Assembly: GCA_030789695.1 (NCBI GenBank)
Contig: CM061138.1
Span: 19,788,214 to 19,852,213, forward strand
Length of the DNA stretch: 64,000 bases
Direction: 5' to 3'
Source: Scilla litardierei
Taxonomy: Eukaryota; Streptophyta; Magnoliopsida; Asparagales; Asparagaceae
The notes beneath the pieces are model-generated. The model was not told where the DNA came from and searched no databases. It worked only from the letters and a program-made list of their open reading frames with translations. Position numbers and translations under genes: made by a program. Positions 1 to 10,300 of the stretch are shown piece after piece (position 1 is the stretch's first letter; each line of letters opens with the position of its first letter).

Positions 1-427
1 CGGCGGCTGCCGCCCCCCCATGGGGGGGGGACGGCGTGGCGGGGCGGGGGGGGGGGGGGGGGGGGTGTGGGGGGGCCGGCGGTGATGCCGCCGGCGGGGC
101 TTGATTTAGGGTTTGAAAAAAATCCAAAAAACCCTAAAAAATTTGATTTTTGGGAAGAATAATCCGTCGTTTTCAAGGCGACGATGAATCCCCATGACGA
201 TCTTGTGAGATCTAGGGGAGGAGTAATCATACGTATGATTAAAAACTTTGTTTTTAGAGTTTTTACCTCTATATCCGTCCTCCGGATATAGCGACGGTTG
301 CTCGAAGCCCTACGCGGATGACGACCCTTGATGGAGGAAGCCTTGCACCGCGCTCGTGGATCTCCCGTCTCGCCTTCGCCTTCGCCTTCGCAACGAACGG
401 AAAAATTTGTGGAATTTTTTTAGAGGC

Positions 428-441
428 TCGTGCTGATAACG
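428..441 (-). other. Primer-binding site, tRNA-Ile anticodon-arm type
   Basis: Plus-strand TCGTGCTGATAACG equals plant tRNA-Ile(AAU) nucleotides 27-40 except for G at position 34. The element-sense primer site is its reverse complement and sits directly against the LTR. The tRNA comparison is from memory of the plant tRNA-Ile sequence. Confidence 0.6.
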
Positions 442-588
442 TGTTATGAATCAACTACTGAGGGGAGAGCCCTCATGTTTATATTTATAGCCAAAGGGGA
501 GAATACAAGTGGGCTTATACAGATATGGGCCCAAACACTTGGGTTGGCCCAATAACTCATCCAACCCAGTAAATACCCATTCACAACA
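442..588 (-). repeat. 5' LTR of Copia element A (147 bp)
   Basis: The plus strand starts TGTTATGAATCAAC and ends CATTCACAACA, giving TG...CA ends. It contains TTTATATTTATAG, a TATA-like promoter on either strand. The primer site TCGTGCTGATAACG (428-441) abuts it directly. Confidence 0.7.
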
Positions 589-784
589 GGTGCATATTAT
601 TTTTTGTTCCAAATTTTACTTAAAATAGAAAGTAACGAGGCTGAGTTCACAAATAAGTTTATAGATTTTCCAATTTTGGAAAAGAAAAGTCAATACACCC
701 CTATGAGAGGGGTGTATATAGCATCACTCCTTTAGAATCACTAGATATTCAAAGATATTCATAATTTTTTGAGGGTCTACAAAT

Positions 785-881
785 GGATTCTACTAAATGC
801 AATGCACTGAGTATGATGCTTGCTTTAAAAGACAAAAAAGGACCATGCACCGCACTGAGTGCGGTGCATTTAGCAGAATCT
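785..881. mobile_element. MITE-like inverted-repeat element (~97 bp)
   Basis: The two ends form an imperfect inverted repeat of about 27 bp: left GATTCTACTAAATGCA..., right end reverse-complemented GATTCTGCTAAATGCA.... The right arm also holds a perfect 11-bp hairpin (846-856 with 858-868, TGCACCGCACT). There is no coding capacity and no clear target duplication. The rest of 589-904 shows nothing recognisable. Confidence 0.5.
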
Positions 882-1472
882 GTACGTATTGAGTGGAGTG
901 AGACTCAAGGTGGGCAAATGGCCCGCCGGCCCGGAGCCCGGCCCGGCCCGGCCCGCCCGGCGGGCCGGGCATTTGCCCCCCCCCCCCCCCCCCGCCGGGC
1001 CGGGCTGGCCTGCCCGGCCCCGCCCCGCCTCCCAACAGCCATATTATGGCTGTTGGGGGGGTTTTTTTGGGCTTTTTGACCAAAATACCCCCCCAACAGC
1101 CATAAACAGCTATATTGGGGGGGTAGTTAGGTCAATTTCTGCCAAAATGACCAAAAAACCGTCCCAACAGCCATAAAACGGTCATATTGGAGGGTTATTT
1201 TGGTCTTTTGGGCCTTAAAAAATCCTATAACTACCGCACACATTCATACCAATTTCTTCACAACTCTATAATTCTCTACTCTCAAATTTTACTATAATCT
1301 CATGCTATTGCTCTCATCTCACGGCGCTCTCAAGATACGGCTGCTACCTCTACACTTCCGCATCTCAAATTCAAGCTCCGACTCAGGGATCCGATCAGCT
1401 GCTAGACTGCTACCTCATCGCGGCTCTATCTGCAATCAGGTTCCTACTTCCTATTATTATTAAATTAGCATA

Positions 1473-3605
1473 ATGGCCGGATCAAACAACCCACGTAGAT
1501 CTGTTACCGCTAATTTTAACACTAAAGAATATGGTTTTTTTTCAAAATTTGCTGAACAACCCTCTTGAAACACCGGACTTTCCGGAAATGACTCCAAATG
1601 AACAACATGAATGGCACGATAGTAATAGCCCCATAGTGGGTACACAGGGATTTTCTGGTTCTGCACACAATTCAACCCCTTCTATTACTGCTGGCCCCAC
1701 TGCTTCACAAGCAACCCAAGGCAAAAAACAGAAATCTGCTGTTTGGGATAACTATTCACTAGAAACAGTGCCTGGAAAAGGACTTAGGGCTTTTTGCAAA
1801 ATCTGTAGATCAGATTTCAATTGCGCAGCCAAAGATGGCACAACGCATCTAAAAAGACACACAGAAGCACATAAAAAAAGAGAGGCTAGACAGACAACGT
1901 TAAACTTAACAGCTAATTCTAGCTCTCTGTCTGCTTTTTCGTATTCTGCTGAAACAATGCGAAAGGAGATGACTAGACTAGTTCTTTGCCAAGAATTACC
2001 TTTAAGTTATGGGGAAGCTCCTCAGTAGAACGTTTTAACCAAGTAGCCCTGAACCCCGCATTTAAAAAGGTGCCTAGAACCACACTTAGAAGAGATGTTA
2101 TGGCAGCTTTTGAAGCTGGCAAAGCCAAATTGATTCAAACTTTTGCGGCCTTAAAATCTAGGATAGCTTTAACGTCCGACATATGGACAACAAAATGGGG
2201 GTTATCCTACATTTGTGTTACGGCCCATTATGTAGACAGCGACTATATTATTCATAAGATGATTATTGGATTTAAATTGGTACCCTTTGGTCATACTGGT
2301 GTTGTTATTGCTAATGCGATTATGCCTGTTATTCGTGAGTATGGCATTTCTGATAAAATCATTTCATTTACACTTGATAATGCCTCTAACAATACAACTG
2401 CAATATCATTTTTAAAAACACATCTGAACCCTGATCTGGATGGTCTTTTATTTCATCAGCGATGTGCTTGTCACATCTTAAACTTGATAGTACAGGATGA
2501 GCTTAAATATGCTACTGATTGGGTAGAAAAGGGTAGAAACCTTATGTTATACATACAATCTTCTAGCAATAAGAGAGCTTTATATAAAGAAGTATGTAGA
2601 AATTGCCAACTTCCTTACCGGAAGTTTACATTAAGTGTTCCACATAGGTGGAACTCAACGTATCTTATGATGCGTTGCTTGCTTAAAAACAAGATGCAAC
2701 TGACTTATTTTGCTAGCACCCACATTCCGTATGAGACGGATTTCAACCTTACTGAATTAGAGTGGAAAACAATTGAGCAGCTTTGTGATTTTTTTGAGGG
2801 TTTTTATTATGCTACAAACAAATTTTCGGGTATGTATTACTCAACATCCTTTTTAGGGCTTGGTCAATTAGTTATAATTTCTGACACTTTAGCTAGGTAT
2901 AGAGACACTACAGACACTACCCTCATTCTTCAACCTATGATCGAAGAAATGAGTACTAAACTAGCAAAATATTGGAATCATGTTCCTTTGCTTTATTCAT
3001 TAGCTAAGGTTTTTGATCCACGATATAAAGAGGATGGAGTAGCTGGATTATTAGAAACGTTTTATGAAAACATGCAATTTGAAGTTGAAGATCATATAAT
3101 GCATTTTAAAACTAGCTTAAGAGCTCTGTTTGCAACGTATGAAGCTAGATATGGAACTTCATCAAACACTTCTTCTGTTCCTGCTAGTTCTAATATTACA
3201 TGCAAACTGAGGCAGATTTTGGGGAAGAAAAAACAAAAAACCGTAGCTTCAGAAAGTTCGTCAAATGAGTTGTCCAAATATTTAGAAATTTCTTATCCTT
3301 TCACTGAGGAAGAATTGGATGATCCAAATTTTGACATTTTGGGATGGTGGAAAATGTATGAACCTAGGTTTCCAATTCTTACCATTATGGCTCGTGATCT
3401 GTTATCAATCCCTATTTCTACTATTGCGTCCGAGTCTGCTTTTAGTGCAAGTGGCAGGGTTCTGAGTGACAGGAGATCAAGGCTTAAAGAAGATGTAGTT
3501 GAAGCTGCGGTATGTGCAAAGGACTGGTTTCATGCTGAAGACCGCTCGCAAGACAAACATGACCTTTCAGAAGATTCTGAGGACGAAGGGACTGACGCTG
3601 AATGA
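1473..3605 (+). pseudogene. hAT transposase (BED zinc finger, hATC dimerisation), frameshifted
   Basis: This encodes a RICESLEEPER-type transposase that would bind the element ends and catalyse cut-and-paste movement in the nucleus. The likely start is ATG 1473 (MAGSNN...), which leaves frame at a T-run near 1533-1540. The frame from 1531 carries a BED zinc finger with the C-x2-C...H-x3-H pattern near residues 89-110. That frame stops at 2028, and the main body continues in another frame from about 1986 to 3605. The main body shows the RNase H-fold words SDIWT and LDNASNN and a C-terminal hAT dimerisation segment containing SIPISTIASESAFS. Two small frameshifts separate it from a roughly 700-residue protein. 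Family assignment is firm; activity is unlikely. Confidence 0.9.
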
Positions 3606-4110
3606 TTTTCTTTTTTTTTCATGTATTGTTATTTTCTATCTTGTATTAGCTTGTAGAAGTCCTATGTGTTGGCCATTGTATGAGGGGTAAGGCTGGCCAA
3701 TGTAAGTCCCCCCCTCAAAAAAATTTTAATTAATGAAATTTAAAGGTTCAACCCGGGACCTTCGTGAATTTCGGGCTAAATTATCTAACTTAGGTTTATA
3801 AATAATATAAGTAATTTTAAATTTTTTTAACCTTTGTAAAATATTTTATATAGGTCTTATAAATTTTTTAAAAATTTAATATCATTCTAAACTTATTTTT
3901 ACTTCTTTAGAACAAGTTATAATTAATAAAAAATTGTTCTAAATAAGAAAACATTAGCTAACAAGCATTTTAAATTTTTAAAAAATATATATGACATGTA
4001 AAATATTTTTTACAAATGTTAAAATAATTTATAATGATTTGATATTGTTTTTACATATTTTTTTAAAAAATTCTATTATTTTTTAATTTTTTTTAAGTCT
4101 TTAAAAAAAC
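3606..4110. other. AT-rich 3' non-coding part of the hAT element
   Basis: This is very AT-rich DNA with poly-A and poly-T tracts between the transposase stop and the G/C-rich subterminal repeats. No gene is visible. Confidence 0.7.
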
Positions 4111-4303
4111 ATCAAAACCGGGCCGGCCCGTGACCGGCCCGGGCCCAGCCCGCTTGGCCTGCGGCCCGCCGGGCCGCGGGCTGCGGGCCGGGCTTGGGGG
4201 GGTTTTCACCCCCCGGGCCGGGCCGGCCCGTGGCCCGGCCAGGCCCGGCGGGCTTCGGGCCGGGCCGGGCCGGGTCGGCCCGACGGCCACCTTGAAGTGA
4301 GAC

Positions 4304-5604
4304 CATTCCGGGGGAGCCTTGACTGTTGGATGTATGGAGGAGAAATCACGCTGAATTTTTACCTTGTGTCCCTCGATCCTTCCCCAATGCCAACCCCCTC
4401 ACCAGAGCATTCTCTGTCGCCGTTGCTTCGTCCCCCATTATGTTTCTATCTGTTTCAGTGTTTTTACTAATTCAATTAATTAGTATTTAATTCATTTAGG
4501 TTTAACTGATAATACAATTAGAATCTTTTTCCGATGAATCAAAATAATAATAATACAATTAGAATAAATATTAGTATAAATAGGTTAAAATATTAATTAA
4601 TTAGGTTCAAGCATTAACTTAACTTAATTAGAATAAAATAACGATATACTTAGTTTTAACTAAATTAATTAAATTTAACCTAATATTCTAATTGAAACTT
4701 ATGTATAAAACGTGGATCATATAACTACTTTTAACATCCAATTTTTTTAATTACATTCAAACACTAAATAGTTGCCTGTGCCTCACAACAAGTTGCATCC
4801 AATTTTTTATGTAACAAGGCGGAGAAGCCTGTGTGTGTGTCTCAATCAGGTCAACAGGCCATCATAACTCACCTGTTGACCTTGCAAGTTGCGGCAGGAG
4901 TCAACCTCTGATTAGCCACGTGGGTCCCATCAGTCAACGCGGACAGAGCCCTCCCTCCCCCTCGGCGCCGAAATATCTTTGAAAAAAAATCGCAATCTTT
5001 CGAGAACCCCGTCACCAGGGCAGATGCCCCTTGTACGTCTTCTTCGCTCATGCCGCCCGCCACCTGTCACCGCCCCGGTCCGAGACGGCTCGGGTTTCCG
5101 AGACCGGACCGGACCGGACCGAAGCGTTGCGACCGAGAGGATACCAACATAATTAAACGTTCTAAATGTGGAAAGTATTCTATATCTGCCCAGGCTCTGA
5201 ACAGATTCTTTCCTTGTTTGTTCACGTCTCGTTGTCGCAGTGGCTAAAAGATCTCCCATCATGCAGAATCCTCTGCGTACTGCATGATACATATATTTCT
5301 TAGTTGTTTACAAAGAAATATGCCTCCGTTCGCTGCATTTGCATTACTCCGGGCTTAAATCGATGCATGAACCATACTCCGACATTAGCGGATTCGCCGC
5401 CCACTTGAAAGGCAATCAATATATTTGCCCATTTTTTCCATGTGATTTTCATGGGGAAAAAAACATGAAAATAAGCCAAGATTCTTAATGCTAAACATAC
5501 ATCCATGCAAAATCCATGACGTCGAATATTTTTGCAGAATCCATGACGTAAGCAAGGATCCCGGTTTCCCCCGGCAGGACGATACACTTCTCTTTTCTTT
5601 CCGT
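4304..5604. other. Intergenic, no gene seen; upstream of the response regulator
   Basis: Positions 4470-4760 are AT-rich and low in complexity. Positions 4840-5120 are GC-richer and contain repeated TTGAC/GTCAA words. I see no coding exon, RNA gene or transposon terminus here. Confidence 0.5.
4848..4882. promoter_or_regulatory. Palindromic W-box-like hairpin
   Basis: AGGTCAACAGG at 4848-4858 is perfectly inverted at 4872-4882 around a 13-nt loop. Both arms hold TTGACC, the core bound by WRKY factors. Two more GTCAA words follow at about 4898 and 4934. The distance to the downstream start codon is about 0.96 kb. A regulatory role is inference. Confidence 0.3.
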
Positions 5605-5613
5605 TATAAATAG
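5605..5613 (+). promoter_or_regulatory. Probable TATA box of the response regulator gene
   Basis: TATAAATAG lies 230 bp before the start codon and would give a 5' UTR of about 200 nt. A second candidate, TATATAA at 5801-5807, is only 36 bp from the ATG and would leave a very short leader, so the upstream box is preferred. AGATTC and GGATCC words nearby resemble type-B response regulator sites but are too short to be decisive. Confidence 0.5.
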
Positions 5614-5842
5614 GAGACCGGGTGCGGTCCGTGACACCCAGATTCGCTAAGAAAGCGAGAGGCCACACGATCGAGGGTTTCTGACACACAAAATCTCAGC
5701 GAATCCTTGCGATTTCGGGGAAACAAAATTAATCCGGATCCGAATCGGCTGCCTCCTCCCCTCCCCCTCTCGTGTCCCGTGACCTCCCCCCGCCTCTCCT
5801 TATATAACGCGGTGCAGGGATATAGAAGCCGTTTCAGCGACG

Positions 5843-6601
5843 ATGTCTTCGGGTAACGTTTCCGGCGGAGAACCGCAGCAGCGCGACCTGCACGTGTTGG
5901 CGGTGGACGATAGCTCCGTCGACCGTGCGGTGATCGCACAGCTCCTCCGCAGCTCCAAATTCCGTGGTATTTACCTTTATTTATATTAAATGTACCTATA
6001 TTTTATTTTCTTGTTTTGATTTTTGTAAAAAAAAAATTCGCAGTGACGACCGTGGACAGTGGCAAGAGAGCGCTGGAGATGCTGGGCAGGGTGCGCAATA
6101 ATAATAATAATAACAGTTTGGTCATTTTTTGTAAATTTTTGGGGGTGGTAATGTAATTTGCGAATTTTTGCAGGAGCCAAACGTGAACATGATATTCACT
6201 GATTATTCGATGCCGGAGATGACCGGATTCGAACTTCTCCAGAAAATCAAGGTAGCAAATGTTTTTACGGACAATGCCTAAAGTAGGGTTTGTTTGTAGT
6301 GGTATTAACGAGATTGCCATTGGGGCGTTCCATTCCGCAGGAGTCGGCTCGGCTGCGGGAGATCCCCGTTGTCATCATGTCGTCCGAGAACACGCCGAAC
6401 AATATTAACAGGTAGGGGTGCGTGCGATATTCCAGGCAAATACCAAGGGTACATCTGCCAATGTGCGTGCTTCATTTATTTATTAATGTTTTGTGTATCG
6501 TGCGTGTTTTTAGATGTTTGCAAGGGGGAGCGGAGGATTTCCTGCTGAAGCCCGTTCGGCCGTCCGATGTATCGCGGGTGTGCAATCGCGTGCTGCGATG
6601 A
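5843..6601 (+). CDS. Type-A two-component response regulator (cytokinin signalling), 5 exons
   Basis: This is a stand-alone receiver protein. Type-A regulators accept phosphate from histidine phosphotransfer proteins and dampen cytokinin signalling. The exons are 5843-5966, 6044-6090, 6174-6251, 6341-6411 and 6514-6601; all introns are GT-AG and 77-102 nt long, and together they encode 135 residues. The receiver signature is complete: acidic pair D22-D23 (VDDSS), phospho-acceptor D67 ([11 protein letters not shown]), S97 or S98 in VIMSSE, and K119 (LLKPV). There is no DNA-binding GARP domain and almost no C-terminal tail, which fits short type-A members such as the ARR16/17 group. Intron 2 has a weak GTGCGC donor and an AAT microsatellite. 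No disruption is seen, so it is probably functional. The exact subgroup is uncertain. Confidence 0.92.
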
Positions 6602-6941
6602 GGGCCGTCTGATGTTGATTGCAGTATTTTGACTAGATTTTGTGGGTTAAAAGGCGGAAACAGTGACAGCAAGGGATAGAAAAAGGTTTTGTATGGGAAT
6701 ATGACATATTTGCCCCGCATGACTCCAGATCTCTTTTCTGATGCCTTTCTACTGTTGCTGTTTATGATCACATCATGTTGCTAACTTTGTGAAATACAGC
6801 TTCAATGTTAATGCATGAAAATAGCAAATTTGACCAAATACTGTGATAAACTCAATTAATAATGCAAGTTTAGAATCATCATCATGCATGGTAACATCAC
6901 AGTGATTCATATACTTCAAACAAGTCTTTTAATAAACATAA
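6602..6941. other. 3' flank of the response regulator gene
   Basis: This is presumably 3' UTR and downstream DNA up to the insertion of Copia B. It is AT-rich with no canonical AATAAA close to the stop and no other feature seen. Confidence 0.5.
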
Positions 6942-7156
6942 TGTTGTATGATAATGAACTCAAGAGAGAGAGAGAGAGAATTTCATTGCTAAGAATAAGT
7001 CACCATGCTAAGAGCCATGGTGCTCTATTTATATATCTCATAGTGGGGAGGCCAAAAGCCTCTAGGAGACCAAGGGTCCCCATTACTCTAAGTAATGGGG
7101 GCCTAATGAATGGGTAATGAAGGAGGGGAGGCCAAAGGCCTCCCTCATTCATAACA
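6942..7156 (-). repeat. 3' LTR of Copia B (215 bp)
   Basis: The plus strand runs TGTTGTATGATAATG...CATTCATAACA. It contains a (GA)n tract, inverted CCATGG words and a TATA-like ATTTATATATC. It matches 13940-14159 almost base for base. Confidence 0.95.
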
Positions 7157-7207
7157 CTCCCGCTTACACTTTGGCCTCCCTCATTCATAACACTAACACT
7201 CCCCCTT
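7157..7207 (-). repeat. Duplicated polypurine tract and LTR edge of Copia B
   Basis: On the minus strand, AAGGGGGAG (near 7199-7207) is followed by a copy of the first ~22 bases of the LTR (7171-7192). A second purine tract AAGCGGGAG (7157-7165) and the real LTR follow. The junction of plus-strand primer and LTR is therefore present twice. Confidence 0.65.
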
Positions 7208-7381
7208 ACTCATTCATCATTTCGGTCTCAGCTACTGAGGCAAGGGGTGGATACTTCTGGATCCAGAGTAAGTGTGTTTGCCTCGTTAAAACCTTAGCTG
7301 TGGAAAACCCAGTGGGAAAACCCAACAGCTTAAGGAAAAAGAGTGCAACCCACATGTTACTCCCCCTGATCCGTACAAGCT

Positions 7382-10300
7382 TCAGGCTTGCAGGTCTTTC
7401 AACTGTCGCATACCAATGTCCTTTACAAGCTTTACAAAAGTACATTTAGGCAATGCCTTAGTAAAAAGATCAGCTAAGTTGTTGCATGATTGGATCTGTC
7501 GAACTTCAATCTGCTTGTCGTTCTTCTGCTTGTGCGTCCAGAAAAACTTGGGAGAAATGTGTTTTGTCCTGTCGCCTTTGATGTAGCCCTTCTGAAGCTG
7601 AGCAATGCATGCGGCGTTGTCTTCGAATAGGGCAGTAGGCTCCAGATCACTGGTCTTCAGGCCAGTGGATTGGAGGATGTGTTGGACGACGGAGCGTAGC
7701 CAAAAACATTCTCTGCTCGCCTCATGGATCGTGATGAGCTCTGCATGGTTGGAAGATGTAGCAGTAGTGGTTTGTTTTACCGATCTCCAAGAGATAGCAG
7801 TACCTCCGTAGGTAAATACAAAACCTGTTTGAGATTTTGCCGTGTGCGGATCAGAGAGATAACCTGCATCAGCATAACCAAACAATTTGGGGGAGGCACC
7901 TTTCTGGTAGTAAAGTCCAAGATCAATGGAACCCTGAAGGTATCGCAGAAGATGCTTTACTCCGTTCCAGTGGCGCTTTGTGGGCGCAGCACTGTGTCTG
8001 GCTAGTAGATTAACTGTAAACGCTATATCGGGACGCGTACAGTTAGCCAGATATAGAAGTGCTCCAATGGCACTGAGGTAGGGTACTTCAGGACCTAGTA
8101 TATCCTCCCCCTCTTCCAGTGGCCGGAAGGGGTCCTTATGTACATCTAGTGATCTTACGACCATAGGAGTACCTAAAGGATGACATTTATCCATATGAAA
8201 CTTGCGTATAAGTTTCTTTGTATAATTAGATTGGTGTAATAGGATTCCACCTCTTAGGTGTTCTATCTGTAAGCCAAGACAATACTTTGTTTTGCCTAGG
8301 TCTTTCATTTCAAAAGTATGTTTAAGGCTTTCAGATATCTCTTTGATCTCTGCAGGAGATCCTATGAGATTTAAGTCATCTACATATACAGCTATGATGA
8401 CAAATCCTGTTCCCGTTCTTTTGATAAAGATACACGGGCAGACTTCGTTATTCGTGAATCCTTGCTGTGCAAGAAAATCACTTAGTCTGTTATACCACAT
8501 CTTGCCCGATTGTTTTAGACCATATAATGATCTATGTAGCCTTACAGAGAATACGTCCCGAGGTATCTCTTTCATCTCTGGGGGTAGATTAAACCCATCA
8601 GGAAGTCTCATATAGATATTTTTATCTATATCGCCATATAGATATGCAGTCACAACGTCCATGAGCTGCATTTCTAGGCTTTCCAGAGAAGTTAGGCTGA
8701 TTAAAAATCGGAAGGTGATCGAATCCATGACCGGGGAATACGTATCTTCGTAATCAATCCCCGGTCTTTGGGAAAATCCCTGGGCTACAAGGCGTGCCTT
8801 ATAGCGAACGATCACATTATTTTCATCTCTTTTTCTTATGAAAACCCACTTATATCCCACAGGGTTTACACCTACTAGTGTTTGGACTACTGGTCCAAAG
8901 ACTTTGCGTTTCAAGAGTGAGTCCAGCTCTACTCTTATTGCCTCGTCCCACTTTGGCCAATCATCTCTGCATTTACATTCCGCTAGAGATCGTGGTTCGA
9001 CGTCATCGTCATATTCAGTGACGTGAACGGCAATATCGAACGCAAAATCATCGTCGACGACTATGCTATTTCTGTCCAGTACTTCTCCAGTACGTACAAA
9101 ATTTAATGATGTTTCTCCTATTGTTTCCTCTGCTAGGGAAATCTGGAGGGGAGAAGTAGCTGGTCTGAGCTCAGCATCCTGTGGAGGGATAATCTTAGTA
9201 TCGCCAGGAGTCTTCCTCTTTCGAGGAACTTTATCTTTTGGACCTGGTGGGCGTCCTCTTTTCATTTGAGGTACAACCAATTCTGCTGCCGGTGGGCTGC
9301 ATCCATCTATGGGGATGTCAATCCTAGCTGGCGTATTGGCAGCAGAGACGTGTGAACGGACAATCTTCTGGTTGTCCGTGAATTTATCCGGTAAAAGATG
9401 TACTGTATTCTGGATGTGAAGGATCTTCAGGATCTCATCTTCACACAGATTAGTACGCGGATCATATAGGGACAAAGACTTCTGGTCCCAACTAATGGTC
9501 TCAGAAGCTTCTGGCTTCTTAGACTGTGTGCCCAATTTTGGAAAAAATTTCTCATTAAATTCACAGTCTACAAAACGTGCCTTGAATGCGTCACCCGTCA
9601 GGGGTTCAAGGTATCTGATAATAGATGGTGAATCAAACCCAATATATATACCTAGACGACGCTGAGGACCCATTTTGGTCCTCTGCGGTGGTGCTATTGA
9701 GACATATACCGCACAACCAAACACTCTCAAATGAGAGATATCCGGAGGTGTGACGTATGCTAGTTGCATCGGGGATAAAGTGTGACCTCCAGAGGGTCTT
9801 ATCCTAATAAGTGATGCGGCATGTAAAATAGCATGCCCCCAAGCATCCACAGGCAACTGGGATTGCATAAGCAATGGACGTGCAATCCATTGGAGTCTCT
9901 TTATAAGGGACTCAGCTAATCCGTTTTGGGTGTGAACATGTGCTACAGGATGTTCAACTTCAATACCCGTTGCCCGGCAATAGTCTTCGAAGACTTGTGA
10001 AGTAAATTCTCCCGCATTATCAAGACGTAGTTTCTTGATTTGGTTATCGGGGAAATGAGCACGCAGCCTTATTATTTGTGCCAATAGCTTTGGAAAAGCT
10101 AGGTTGCGGGTGGACAATAGGCACACATAAGACCATTTGGTTGATGCATCAATCAGTACCATGAAGTACCGAAATGGGCCACTTGCGGGGTGAATAGGCC
10201 CGCAAATGTCACCATGAATTCTCTCAAGGAAGCCAGGAGACTCTATTCCCACTTTCAGGAGGGATGGTCTCGTTATTAGTTTTCCCTTAAAACAAGGGAG

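Larger units (their letters stand above)
1..588 (-). mobile_element. Copia element A, 5' end only (LTR plus leader)
   Basis: This is the 5' end of a Ty1-copia-like element read on the minus strand; the rest lies left of the window. The LTR is 442-588 and the untranslated leader is 1-441. The assignment rests on the same layout as elements B-F here: an LTR whose plus-strand copy starts TGTTATGAATC just after a TGCTGATAACG primer site, then a leader. Positions 1-103 are almost pure G/C with long G runs, followed by an AT-rich stretch with ACCCTAA-like words. No coding sequence is visible. The missing second LTR means the target duplication cannot be tested. Confidence 0.75.
905..4295 (+). mobile_element. 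hAT DNA transposon, full length (3.39 kb)
   Basis: The element is bounded by an exact 8-bp target duplication AGTGAGAC (897-904 and 4296-4303), as expected for hAT. Its terminal inverted repeats begin TCAAGGTGG on both ends (905-913; 4287-4295 on the other strand). Both subterminal regions (about 905-1030 and 4110-4290) are packed with GGGCCGGGC-type words in inverted orientation, a known feature of plant RICESLEEPER-like hATs. Palindromic CCAACAGCCATA words follow at 1028-1190. One transposase gene lies inside on the plus strand and is frameshifted, so this copy is probably inactive although its ends look intact. Confidence 0.93.

Noticed and set aside
783..1176. Overlapping open frames rich in Pro/Arg/Gly on both strands
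   Set aside because: They are readings of the G/C-rich MITE and hAT subterminal repeats, without motifs or consistent start context.
4093..4306. Pro/Arg-rich frames on the minus strand
   Set aside because: These are composition artefacts of the hAT right end.
5300..5939. Open frames antisense to the response regulator promoter and exon 1
   Set aside because: No domain, and they overlap a gene supported by splice sites and receiver motifs on the other strand.
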